From assembly GCA_902774915.1 (NCBI GenBank), contig CACYKH010000012.1:1-64000 (forward strand): a stretch of DNA of 64,000 nucleotides, written 5' to 3'. Below are positions 52,777 through 60,473 of the stretch, in pieces. The notes beneath the pieces are model-generated. The model had not been told where the DNA came from, did no database searches, and saw only the letters and a list, made by a program, of their open reading frames with translations. This DNA is from an uncultured Lachnospiraceae bacterium (GTDB lineage: Bacteria > Bacillota > Clostridia > Lachnospirales > Lachnospiraceae). Made by a program: the position numbers and the translations under genes. Positions within the stretch are counted from its first letter, which is position 1. Each line of letters opens with the position of its first letter.

Positions 52777-54681
52777 TTACTCTGTCCTAAGTCTCTCCAC
52801 CACACTTCTTCTACTAATCCTTTTATATGCTACTGCTGGGATTATAAGAATGATCACCAATATCACTGGCAGGCATATTACAAGCGAAGTAAGACTGAAG
52901 TTCCACGAAAACATAGGAAGATTATTAACAAATGTCTTTACTGCTGTTACATTTAAGATACTGGATAAAAGCACTGTAATCACTGAAGTATAAGTGAAAT
53001 ATCTAAGTCCTTCTCTTCTGAGGCTTTTCTTCTGTTGTTTAGTAGTCATACCTACCGCCTCGAGCATAGCAAGCTCACGACTTCTCGTGATAATAGAAGC
53101 TATCATAGTATTACCAAAGTTCATAACTCCGATAACACCTAGTATCACAGCTACCAGTATTCCACCTATCGCAAAGAGCTCTCCAAATTCTTTATTATCC
53201 TCTATCACACTTTGCTTTGAAGTATAGCTAAGAGATGTATTCTTGGTATAGTTACTTATCCATTCCTCGAAAGATTTTTCTTCTTCGTCGTCCACATCTA
53301 TAAGTGTACGCATCGGACTACACTCACCATATATATTCAGATACTCATTCTCAGGAAGTATAAAATTGCATTCAATCGGAGCATATACCGGATACTCTAT
53401 TACCATAGGTATATCTACCAATGCATAGACCGTATATTCTCTACCTTCTATTTCAATCTTATCTCCTGGATTTACAATATTCAGGAATCCATCATTGGCA
53501 TACTGCCATCTTTCAGCAAGAACATAATTTCCCGAGCTGAATTTAGCCCAATCAATAACTGTTGTTCCATCCATAGTCTTAACGTCTTCTAACTTTTCAG
53601 CTACAAGTTCGCCTATACCATATGTATTTCCTTCGATGGTACGTTTGTTATGCAGCTCATTAAGATAATCATTTACGGAATATCCCTCATCTGTATAGAA
53701 AGATTCTATCTGCATTTTTACTATCTCGTCCGAGTAGAAATAATCTTCAATCTCACTCCACACTTCAGGAGAAAATTCATGCTCACCATGATTCAGATAT
53801 AAATTACCAATTTCCTGAACACCCTTCTGTTTATTTGCTTCTGTGATAAAAGAAGCATCAACAGCATTTACATTTTTCTCATTAACTCCAGCGTTATCAA
53901 GAAGCGAATCCTGAACACAGAAATCACTGGCTATAAAATCTTCTGCATAGGCTGTTGCGCTAAAACTATTCACAATAGTATATGCACTGTTCAGAAGTAC
54001 AAGTGATAATGTCAGCGACATAACAACCGAAATAATCTTCTTCTTAGGTTTGCCATTTTTCTTAAGTCTTCCTGTAAAGCGTGAAGCTTCAACAGGAGAT
54101 ATTTTAGCAGCCTTTTTACAAGGTCTTCTAGAACTTATCGCCACTGTAAAATATGAAAATAAAATAGTGAATAAGATTATCCATACATTCATATGAACCT
54201 GACCTTTATTGGCGCATGCAGTGTTGATAAATTTACCAATCATCGGAAGAAGCCATCCTCCCACTCCGTATCCTATAGCTAAGCCTATAGGAATTGCCAC
54301 ACAGCAAATTCGTCTTGTTCTATGTTTTACCATATTACGTATTTGCCGTTCAGAAGTTCCAATGGTTTTTAGAAGTCCATATTCCTTCATTTCTGCTATC
54401 ATATTCAGATCAAAAATATTATAAATAATCAGATAGCCAGAAAAGATGAATAACACTAATGCTACTACACATACCAGAGATGCCACCGGATCCATGTAAT
54501 TATACTGTCCCATTGACGAATCTCTAAACTCACTGAGCAGGCTTCCCACCACTGTAAAAAACGAAGAAAACAGAACTGTTGTCAGTATGACTGAAAATGA
54601 CATCACCGAATACTTTCCTCTGTTTTTCTTTATCGAACTGGAAGCAAGTTTTTTTACCACTTTTTTACTTGTTTTTGACAT
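52777..54681 (-). CDS. FtsX-like ABC transporter permease without adjacent ATPase
   Basis: 634 residues. N-terminal helix (~28-46), three helices in 65-190 with an FtsX motif ('NMIAEMKEYGLLKTIGTSERQIRNMV'), a fourth at ~220-240, an extracellular domain of ~270 residues (~250-520), and a second FtsX domain at the end ('ASIITRSRELAMLEAVGMTTKQQKKSL'). The loop after helix 1 is short ('SEFRDSSMGQYNYMDP'). The usual ATPase gene is not next to it. Its ribosome site (GGTAGGA) lies inside the stem of the upstream terminator. Possible role: antibiotic-peptide sensing or export. Confidence 0.85.
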   Translation of the reverse strand: MSKTSKKVVKKLASSSIKKNRGKYSVMSFSVILTTVLFSSFFTVVGSLLSEFRDSSMGQYNYMDPVASLVCVVALVLFIFSGYLIIYNIFDLNMIAEMKEYGLLKTIGTSERQIRNMVKHRTRRICCVAIPIGLAIGYGVGGWLLPMIGKFINTACANKGQVHMNVWIILFTILFSYFTVAISSRRPCKKAAKISPVEASRFTGRLKKNGKPKKKIISVVMSLTLSLVLLNSAYTIVNSFSATAYAEDFIASDFCVQDSLLDNAGVNEKNVNAVDASFITEANKQKGVQEIGNLYLNHGEHEFSPEVWSEIEDYFYSDEIVKMQIESFYTDEGYSVNDYLNELHNKRTIEGNTYGIGELVAEKLEDVKTMDGTTVIDWAKFSSGNYVLAERWQYANDGFLNIVNPGDKIEIEGREYTVYALVDIPMVIEYPVYAPIECNFILPENEYLNIYGECSPMRTLIDVDDEEEKSFEEWISNYTKNTSLSYTSKQSVIEDNKEFGELFAIGGILVAVILGVIGVMNFGNTMIASIITRSRELAMLEAVGMTTKQQKKSLRREGLRYFTYTSVITVLLSSILNVTAVKTFVNNLPMFSWNFSLTSLVICLPVILVIILIIPAVAYKRISRRSVVERLRTE

Positions 54682-54687
54682 ATAAAA

Positions 54688-54725
54688 ATCCTACCTTTTG
54701 TATTTATTCTTACAAAAGATAGGAT
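54688..54725 (-). terminator. Terminator before the FtsX-type permease gene
   Basis: Arms ATCCTACCTTTTGTA (54688-54702) and TACAAAAGATAGGAT (54711-54725), 15 bp with one G.U on the minus strand, then U5. The 3' arm contains the permease ribosome binding site, so the hairpin could also hide that site in any read-through transcript. Confidence 0.75.
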
Positions 54726-54755
54726 AACTCATAAATCTTTCCAGATCGTTTCTAA

Positions 54756-54777
54756 AATCTTTCATGTTTGAAAGATT
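54756..54777 (-). terminator. Hairpin directly after thiE
   Basis: Perfect arms AATCTTTCA (54756-54764) and TGAAAGATT (54769-54777), four-base loop, followed by UUU-AG on the minus strand. With the stronger hairpin at 54688-54725 it likely closes the thiamine operon. Confidence 0.55.
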
Positions 54778-54780
54778 GAC

Positions 54781-55431
54781 TCATTTTTCGAATGACATTA
54801 TCAGGTCTTTGGGACTTTTACAAATCATGGAAGAACTCATTATGCATGCCCCAGAAGCCCCATTATTTCTAACATCATTGATATTCTCTGGTGTAATTCC
54901 ACCTATAGCATAAACAGGAATACTGACTGCTTCTACGACATCTCTCAGAAATCCAAGTCCGCGTCCTTCTAGTCCCTTCTTACAATCTGTATTATATATA
55001 TGACCTGCAATTATATATGTACATCCCAGCTTCTCGGCAAGCTTCGCATCCTCTACACTATGACAGGATGCACCAAGTCCGACAAGCTTCTCACGTAATC
55101 TTGCATATTCATCTGACTGATTATTATATAGTTCTTCCAGCTTCCATAGCGGCATATGCAGATATGAAAGTACGTTTGCCAAGTCAGTTTCATCCTCAAG
55201 AATAAGTTCATAAAAGTTATGAATTATCAGCCTTGAACCTTCTACCTCTCTACACATCTTAGATACCTTACCCGCAAGCTCTCTATATTCCTCTAGGCTT
55301 AAGTTTTTTTCACGAAGAACTATAGCAAGAGGTCTCGCTTCAGCCACCTTCTTAATTTGCTCTAAGAATAATACGCCATTCTTCTCACATATACTTTTGT
55401 TAGTAACACATATAATGTCGGATGTAGCCAT
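54781..55431 (-). CDS. thiE: Thiamine phosphate synthase (ThiE/TenI family)
   Basis: 216 residues. 'ICVTNKSICEK' begins the barrel; 'ASCHSVEDAKLAEKLGCTYIIAGHIYNTDCKKGLEGRGLGFLRDVVEAVSIPVYAIGGITPENI' holds the phosphate-binding and GG motifs of ThiE/TenI. ThiE joins the thiazole and pyrimidine parts; the related TenI isomerises the thiazole. The operon context favours ThiE. It is the last gene of the TPP-controlled operon, 86 bases after thiH. Confidence 0.82.
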   Translation of the reverse strand: MATSDIICVTNKSICEKNGVLFLEQIKKVAEARPLAIVLREKNLSLEEYRELAGKVSKMCREVEGSRLIIHNFYELILEDETDLANVLSYLHMPLWKLEELYNNQSDEYARLREKLVGLGASCHSVEDAKLAEKLGCTYIIAGHIYNTDCKKGLEGRGLGFLRDVVEAVSIPVYAIGGITPENINDVRNNGASGACIMSSSMICKSPKDLIMSFEK

Positions 55432-55517
55432 AACCTATCCTCTAATTCATCATTTCATCCCTAAACAAATGACCTCTTCTGTAGCTATCCACCAGCCACA
55501 ATGCAACTTATATAATA

Positions 55518-56771
55518 CTACACGAAGAGATAATCATTTAATACAGGCTGAAGTCCTTCACCCTCGATATCCTGATACATCTTATCAAGACTTCTGCTAT
55601 CGCTGATTTCAAACTGTTCATCGCCCTGATCGTACTCATCTTCTTTTCCTGTATACTTAGACTCGTGATCTCCGATTCCTGTAGATACACCAGCTGACAC
55701 CTTAGTAGCTGCTATCTTAACGATTCCATTTCTAAACTGAGCAGTCTCTCTTGAAGAAACAGTGATTCCTGCAAATGGAAGGAATATTCTATATGCACAG
55801 AGCACCTGGCAAAGCTGTTTCTCATGTACATCCAATGGATTTATCTTATCATTATTTATAATAGGACGAAGCCTTGGACAAGAAAGTGAAATCTCTGCAT
55901 GCGGATACTTCTTCTGAAGGAAGTATGCATGAAGTGCTGTTGCAAGAGCATCCTTTCTGAAATCAGAAAGACCAAGCAGTGCAGAAAATGCAACACCTCG
56001 CATTCCACCCATAAGCGCACGCTCCTGAGCATCAAATCTATAAGGCCATACTCTCTTATGTCCCATCAGATGAAGTGTTTCATACTTATCTGTATCATAG
56101 CTTTCCTGAAATACAGTTACATAGTCAGCACCACATTCGTGAAGATACTTATACTCGTCCACATTTACAGGATATACCTCAAGACCAACTAGTCGAAAAT
56201 ACTTTCTTGCAAGTTTGCAGGCTTCTCCTATATATTCAACATCACTGGCAGCTCGGCTTTCTCCTGTAAGTATCAGGATTTCTTCCATTCCGCTATCAGC
56301 TATAACCTTCATCTCATGTTCTATCTGCTCCATGGTAAGCTTCATTCTACGAATCTTGTTATAGCAGTTGAAGCCACAGTATACACAGTAGTTCTCGCAA
56401 TAATTGGCTATATATAATGGTGTAAAGAGATATACTGTATTTCCAAAGTGCTTGCTAGTTTCAAGTCTTGCTCTCTCTGCCATCTTCTCAAGAAGTGGTT
56501 CTGCAGCTGGTGACAGAAGTGCCTTGAAATCCTCTATAGAACAGTGATCATGGTTAAGCGCAGCCACAACATCCTTTGCAGTATACTTTGAATAGTCATA
56601 GCTATTCATTTCACCAAGAACCTTATCACAGATGTCTGACTCTATGATATCCATTCCCGGCATATACTCCATATGGTTAGTTCTGCAAGAGGGATCATTT
56701 TCCAGACGGTGTTTCTTCTCTAACGCCTCTGGTGAAAGTTCATCTGAATCTACTAAAAAGTTATTTTCCAT
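55518..56771 (-). CDS. thiH: 2-Iminoacetate synthase (radical SAM)
   Basis: 417 residues. 'CENYCVYCGFNCYNKIRR' contains the CxxxCxxC cluster motif; 'ILILTGESRAASDVEYIGEAC', 'VTVFQESYDTDKYETLHLMGHKRVW' and 'EISLSCPRLRP' are ThiH segments, and the C-terminal 'DKMYQDIEGEGLQPVLNDY' matches. It splits tyrosine into p-cresol and dehydroglycine for thiazole formation. AAGGAGG-like site upstream. It stands 26 bases after thiG. Confidence 0.93.
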   Translation of the reverse strand: MENNFLVDSDELSPEALEKKHRLENDPSCRTNHMEYMPGMDIIESDICDKVLGEMNSYDYSKYTAKDVVAALNHDHCSIEDFKALLSPAAEPLLEKMAERARLETSKHFGNTVYLFTPLYIANYCENYCVYCGFNCYNKIRRMKLTMEQIEHEMKVIADSGMEEILILTGESRAASDVEYIGEACKLARKYFRLVGLEVYPVNVDEYKYLHECGADYVTVFQESYDTDKYETLHLMGHKRVWPYRFDAQERALMGGMRGVAFSALLGLSDFRKDALATALHAYFLQKKYPHAEISLSCPRLRPIINNDKINPLDVHEKQLCQVLCAYRIFLPFAGITVSSRETAQFRNGIVKIAATKVSAGVSTGIGDHESKYTGKEDEYDQGDEQFEISDSRSLDKMYQDIEGEGLQPVLNDYLFV

Positions 56772-56797
56772 TTCTCCTGTCCTCCTTTTTTAAATCC

Positions 56798-57570
56798 TTA
56801 ATCTCTAAGGAATCCTGTCAGAGGATCTGATGCAGATGCGCCTCTGGTAAGTACTCTTCCAAGTCCTGAAAGATAAGCCTTACGTCCTGCATTTATTGCA
56901 TCCTTAAATGCAGAGGCCATAAGCGGAAGATCACCAGCAGTTGCAAGAGCAGTATTTGCCATAACTGCTGCACATCCCATTTCCATAGCTTCACAAGCCT
57001 GTGAAGGACGGCCAATTCCTGCATCAACAATAATCGGAAGATCTATCTCATCTATAAGTATCTGAACAAACTCTTTTGTAGCAAGTCCCTTATTGGAACC
57101 AATTGGAGAAGCAAGTGGCATGATGCATTTACAAGGTCTCTAGCTGCATTTAGATCCGGATACATATAAGGCATTACCACGAAGCCTTCCTTTGCAAGAA
57201 TTTCAGTTGCCTTGATAGTTTCTGTATTATCTGGTAGAAGATACTTAGTATCTCTCATAATCTCAATCTTCACGAAGTTGCCGCATCCAAGTTCTCTTGC
57301 GAGACGAGCGATCCTTACAGCCTCCTCTGCATTTCTTGCACCGCTTGTATTAGGAAGAAGTGTTACTCCTTCAGGGATATAGTCAAGAATGTTCTCATTA
57401 TCCTTAGTATTAGTTCTTCTAACAGCAAGAGTGATAAGCTCAGCTCCTGCATCACGAATTGCCGCTTCAATAAGCTTCATAGAATACTTTCCTGAACCTA
57501 ATATAAAGCGGGAAGTGAATTCCTTTCCACCGATTACTAACTTATCTTCTGTTTTAATATCTTCCATCAT
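56798..57570 (-). pseudogene. thiG: Thiazole synthase gene broken by a frameshift
   Basis: Two overlapping frames encode one ThiG. The first (start ATG at 57570 with GAAGGA upstream) has '[17 protein letters not shown]', the conserved Lys region 'NFVKIEI', and '...AARDLVNA', then runs into unrelated residues and a stop at 57052. The second frame resumes at 57121 with '[20 protein letters not shown]' and ends normally ('[14 protein letters not shown]'). Normal ThiG has about five residues between 'xxA' and 'MPL', so about 13 bases seem lost near 57110-57130, where the short repeat GCATCATGC/TGCATCATG stands. A sequencing error is possible. If real, thiazole synthesis would be lost. Confidence 0.85.
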
Positions 57571-57618
57571 ATTTCCTTCTTTCATTTTTTGTTTATAATT
57601 CTGTTTATTTAATTAAGC

Positions 57619-58254
57619 TTACACGTCCATCTCTCCAGAAAGAATTCTTAGCACCATATGCGCTTCGTGTGCCGCACACACCATAACTCTGGATGCCACT
57701 AGACCGATGCCATCATTCACGTCACTCTTTTCATCTCCGCAAAGATAGAACTTTCCAAATACCCTTCGACTCTGTATAGTATTTGCACTTCCAAAACCTG
57801 CCATTCCAGTGCCTGACAGCATATATTTATCTGGAAATGTTTCAAGCACGGTATTAACCAGCATCGCCTTCTGATCTGCTTTGTCAAACGCTTCGCAAAT
57901 GATGTCAGCTGTAATAAGCAGCTCTGGTATATTTTCTTCAGTAAGCTTAACCGTATGTATTATAGTCTCGGTATATGGAGAAATATCTCGTAGATTCTCC
58001 AGACAACTCTCTGTCTTATACTTTCCAAGCTGGCTCATCTTATATTGCTGACGATTAAGATTCGTGATATCAACCTTATCAAAATCTATAAGTATCAGCT
58101 TGCCTACGCCCGCACGAGCAAGAGCAATTGCTATGTTGGACCCTAGTCCTCCAAGTCCACATATTGCAACAGTTGCATTTAAGAATGCATTCTGGCGTTC
58201 CTTTCCATGCCTCTCAACTAATGCATTTATCCACTCTTCTCTAGAAGGGATCAT
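57619..58254 (-). CDS. thiF: ThiS adenylyltransferase
   Basis: About 211 residues from the ATG at 58254, which has GGGAGG 8 bases upstream and follows the thiS stop directly; a GTG three codons earlier is less likely. 'VAICGLGGLGSNIAIALARAGVGKLILIDFDKVDITNLNRQQY' is the ThiF/MoeB nucleotide-binding fold. The protein is shorter than MoeB and lacks the zinc Cys pairs, matching the short ThiF of Clostridia. It activates the C-terminus of ThiS for sulfur transfer. Confidence 0.92.
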   Translation of the reverse strand: MIPSREEWINALVERHGKERQNAFLNATVAICGLGGLGSNIAIALARAGVGKLILIDFDKVDITNLNRQQYKMSQLGKYKTESCLENLRDISPYTETIIHTVKLTEENIPELLITADIICEAFDKADQKAMLVNTVLETFPDKYMLSGTGMAGFGSANTIQSRRVFGKFYLCGDEKSDVNDGIGLVASRVMVCAAHEAHMVLRILSGEMDV

Positions 58255-58255
58255 A

Positions 58256-58450
58256 TCAGCCACCTCCCACGAAGCTTACAACCTCAACTGTATCTTCGTC
58301 TTTTAAAGTAGTCGCACTATAACTTGCCTTAGGTACTATTTCCATATTAATTTCTACTGCTATTCGTTCAGTAGAAAAGCCTAAGCTTTCAAGCATTTCT
58401 AACACTGAAAGTCCAGCATAGTCATAGCTCTCACCATTTACCTTGACCAT
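58256..58450 (-). CDS. thiS: Sulfur carrier protein ThiS
   Basis: 64 residues. The start is the ATG at 58450, 6 bases after AAGGAGG; longer in-frame versions lie in the terminator and riboswitch. 'MVKVNGESYDYAGLSVLEMLESLGFSTERIAVEINMEIVPK' is a ubiquitin-like fold, and the C-terminal Gly-Gly is present ('SFVGGG'). First gene of the operon, directly after the TPP riboswitch and its terminator. Confidence 0.92.
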   Translation of the reverse strand: MVKVNGESYDYAGLSVLEMLESLGFSTERIAVEINMEIVPKASYSATTLKDEDTVEVVSFVGGG

Positions 58451-58496
58451 ATTCATCCTCCTTGTCACCTTATAAAATATTATATCGAGACATAAA

Positions 58497-58530
58497 AACA
58501 GCTGATATACCATCAGGTATATCAGCTGTT
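58497..58530 (-). terminator. Riboswitch-controlled terminator before thiS
   Basis: Perfect 15-bp arms AACAGCTGATATACC (58497-58511) and GGTATATCAGCTGTT (58516-58530), four-base loop, U5 on the minus strand. It is the expression platform of the TPP riboswitch: with TPP bound, the terminator forms. Confidence 0.92.
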
Positions 58531-58561
58531 CCTTCATTCTCTATAAGAATTAATTCTTTGA

Positions 58562-58645
58562 CTCTTCCCTACGTTGGCATTATCCAAATCAGGTTTACGG
58601 GTCGAAGTTTTTACTTCCTCTCAGCCAGTTCACTAGCTCCCCAAT
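58562..58645 (-). ncRNA. TPP riboswitch (THI element)
   Basis: On the minus strand the leader holds GGGGAGC, then GGCTGAGAGGAAG, ACTTCGACCCG, AACCTGATTTGGATAATGCCA and ACGTAGGGAAG, the conserved TPP-aptamer segments in correct order. It binds thiamine pyrophosphate and, with the terminator at 58497-58530, turns off thiS-thiF-thiG-thiH-thiE when the vitamin is plentiful. The remainder of 58451-58751 contains no gene. Confidence 0.96.
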
Positions 58646-58751
58646 GATATTACTATCATTTCTAACTTTATTAAGTTTCGTGACTAATTCTATTCCTGCT
58701 ACCTGTTTTTGTCAATCATTTCCAAAATTTCTTTTTCGACATCCAATAGAA

Positions 58752-60473
58752 TTATCCGTTAATTTGAAATCTCATCATATTGCGATTATAACCTGTAGTT
58801 GTAAGATAAGCCTTTTCCTTATGTATTTCCATGAGACCACTAAGTATAAATCCACTCAACCCTTCTATCTTCTGATCAGGATCTGTGATATCAAATATTT
58901 TTCCAGAATCACGTTCTATAATGAGCACACCTTTTTCTTCAAAAAATATGGAAAGCTCTATTAACAGTTTTTTCTTCTCTTTCTTATTCTGTTCAAGAAT
59001 TGTAAGTCCAATCTCCTCGACAAATAAAGAAGCTTTGTTTGCCAAACCCTTAGGATAGTTATGCTCTTTGAGTAAGTTTTGAACCGTTTCCGAAAGACCA
59101 GATGCCGTCTCCTTTGTCAATATATCATCAAAAACTAGTATTTCCGAATCCATATCCTTTAACAAATATGGGAATAATTTCTTTCCATACCGTAGATAAA
59201 TATATGCCAGCGATATAACAAGTGTTAATATTGGAGCAATAGTAAATGCTATCCACATTCCTTTTTCACCCGCTATAGCCGAACCCAAAAGTGGCAAAAC
59301 CGAGTATAGAATACCATCTTTAAGAATAGTAACAGCTACCGAAAGACCTATATGATCTATTAGCATATAGTAAGAGGTAAAAAGAGAAACAGCACTGCAA
59401 AATACAAGTCCAAAAGAAACAATCCTAACCGCAGCTATTGATGGAGTCAGTGCTACCCCAGCTGTTATTCCGAAAAGAGCACAGAACTGCTTGGCAAAGA
59501 TAAGCACCAAAACATTTACTACGATTCCTTCTAAAACAGCCGCTTTTACAGCCATACTCATTAACCTTTTTATAAGAACATGATTTTTTTCACCCAGATA
59601 TGTTCCAAGAAGCGGCTGAACAGCCATTCCAACGCCATCCAAAACAACGCTGAATTCTATAAGGCTAACCACTATCGCAAGAGTAATCAGTCCGTTATCT
59701 CCATAGTGCGCCGACACATAGCTTATCAAAACATAATCCATAGCTGACCAGCATAGATAAATCACAGCATCTACTATGCTGAAGCGTGCCGTCTTAATAA
59801 ACTCTTTTATATTGAAGTACCAAACAAAATGAAGTGTATTACTTTTTCTGAAAAAGTGAATGCACGATACTATAATGCCAAGCGCATTTCCGATAATAGA
59901 CCCTATAATTATACCAAGCATACCATAATGCTTTGCCAGAATTATGGAACAAAGGATGTTCCCTCCAATCTGGAATATATACCCCATATTATTTATTAGT
60001 TCATCGCCATCGCTGAAGACCATGTCTTCCAGATAATAAACAAGTACTGTCAAAAAAATATTAATGGGTGCGAGTTTATAATACTCTAAAGCTCTGTCAT
60101 ATATTTCTCCTGAAACACCACTCATGCTAAAGTATAAATCACGTACCAAATAAAGAATAATAGCAGAAATAATACCTATAACAAAAGTAACAATTAATCC
60201 CTGGCCATATATCTGATCAGCATGTTTTTTTCTCATTGCACCGATATCCTGACTGTATACAATACCAGCTCCAGTAGAAACCATGCATCCAAAGAAAGTA
60301 GAAATGCCTGTTATAGGGGTAATTGAATTAATGGCTGCTATACCTTTCTCCCCTATAAAATGACCAGCTATAATACTATCGCTAAGCATCATAAGATACA
60401 AAACAGCCATAGTAAATGTTCCTGATATAAGCATTGAACTAAACTTATTTTTGCAAAATGATGTTTTATTCAT
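58752..60473 (-). CDS. MATE-family transporter fused to a C-terminal HATPase_c_2 (RsbW-like) domain
   Basis: 573 residues. Residues 1-~440 form a 12-helix MATE/MVF-like transporter ('SGTFTMAVLYLMMLSDSIIAGHFIGEKGIAAIN'). From about 445 comes a soluble tail of ~125 residues: 'LANKASLFVEEIGLTILEQN' is the N box and 'ERDSGKIFDITDPD...GLSGFILSGLM' the G box of RsbW-like ATP-binding domains, with degenerate spacing. It starts within the end of the NRPS gene (8-base overlap), so both are co-translated. It may export or flip the product of that enzyme. Ribosome site weak. Confidence 0.85.
   Translation of the reverse strand: MNKTSFCKNKFSSMLISGTFTMAVLYLMMLSDSIIAGHFIGEKGIAAINSITPITGISTFFGCMVSTGAGIVYSQDIGAMRKKHADQIYGQGLIVTFVIGIISAIILYLVRDLYFSMSGVSGEIYDRALEYYKLAPINIFLTVLVYYLEDMVFSDGDELINNMGYIFQIGGNILCSIILAKHYGMLGIIIGSIIGNALGIIVSCIHFFRKSNTLHFVWYFNIKEFIKTARFSIVDAVIYLCWSAMDYVLISYVSAHYGDNGLITLAIVVSLIEFSVVLDGVGMAVQPLLGTYLGEKNHVLIKRLMSMAVKAAVLEGIVVNVLVLIFAKQFCALFGITAGVALTPSIAAVRIVSFGLVFCSAVSLFTSYYMLIDHIGLSVAVTILKDGILYSVLPLLGSAIAGEKGMWIAFTIAPILTLVISLAYIYLRYGKKLFPYLLKDMDSEILVFDDILTKETASGLSETVQNLLKEHNYPKGLANKASLFVEEIGLTILEQNKKEKKKLLIELSIFFEEKGVLIIERDSGKIFDITDPDQKIEGLSGFILSGLMEIHKEKAYLTTTGYNRNMMRFQING

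Noticed and set aside
56798-57121. A separate short gene for the C-terminal part of ThiG
   Set aside because: Its sequence continues the upstream frame's ThiG fold without a ribosome site of its own; one frameshifted gene explains both frames.
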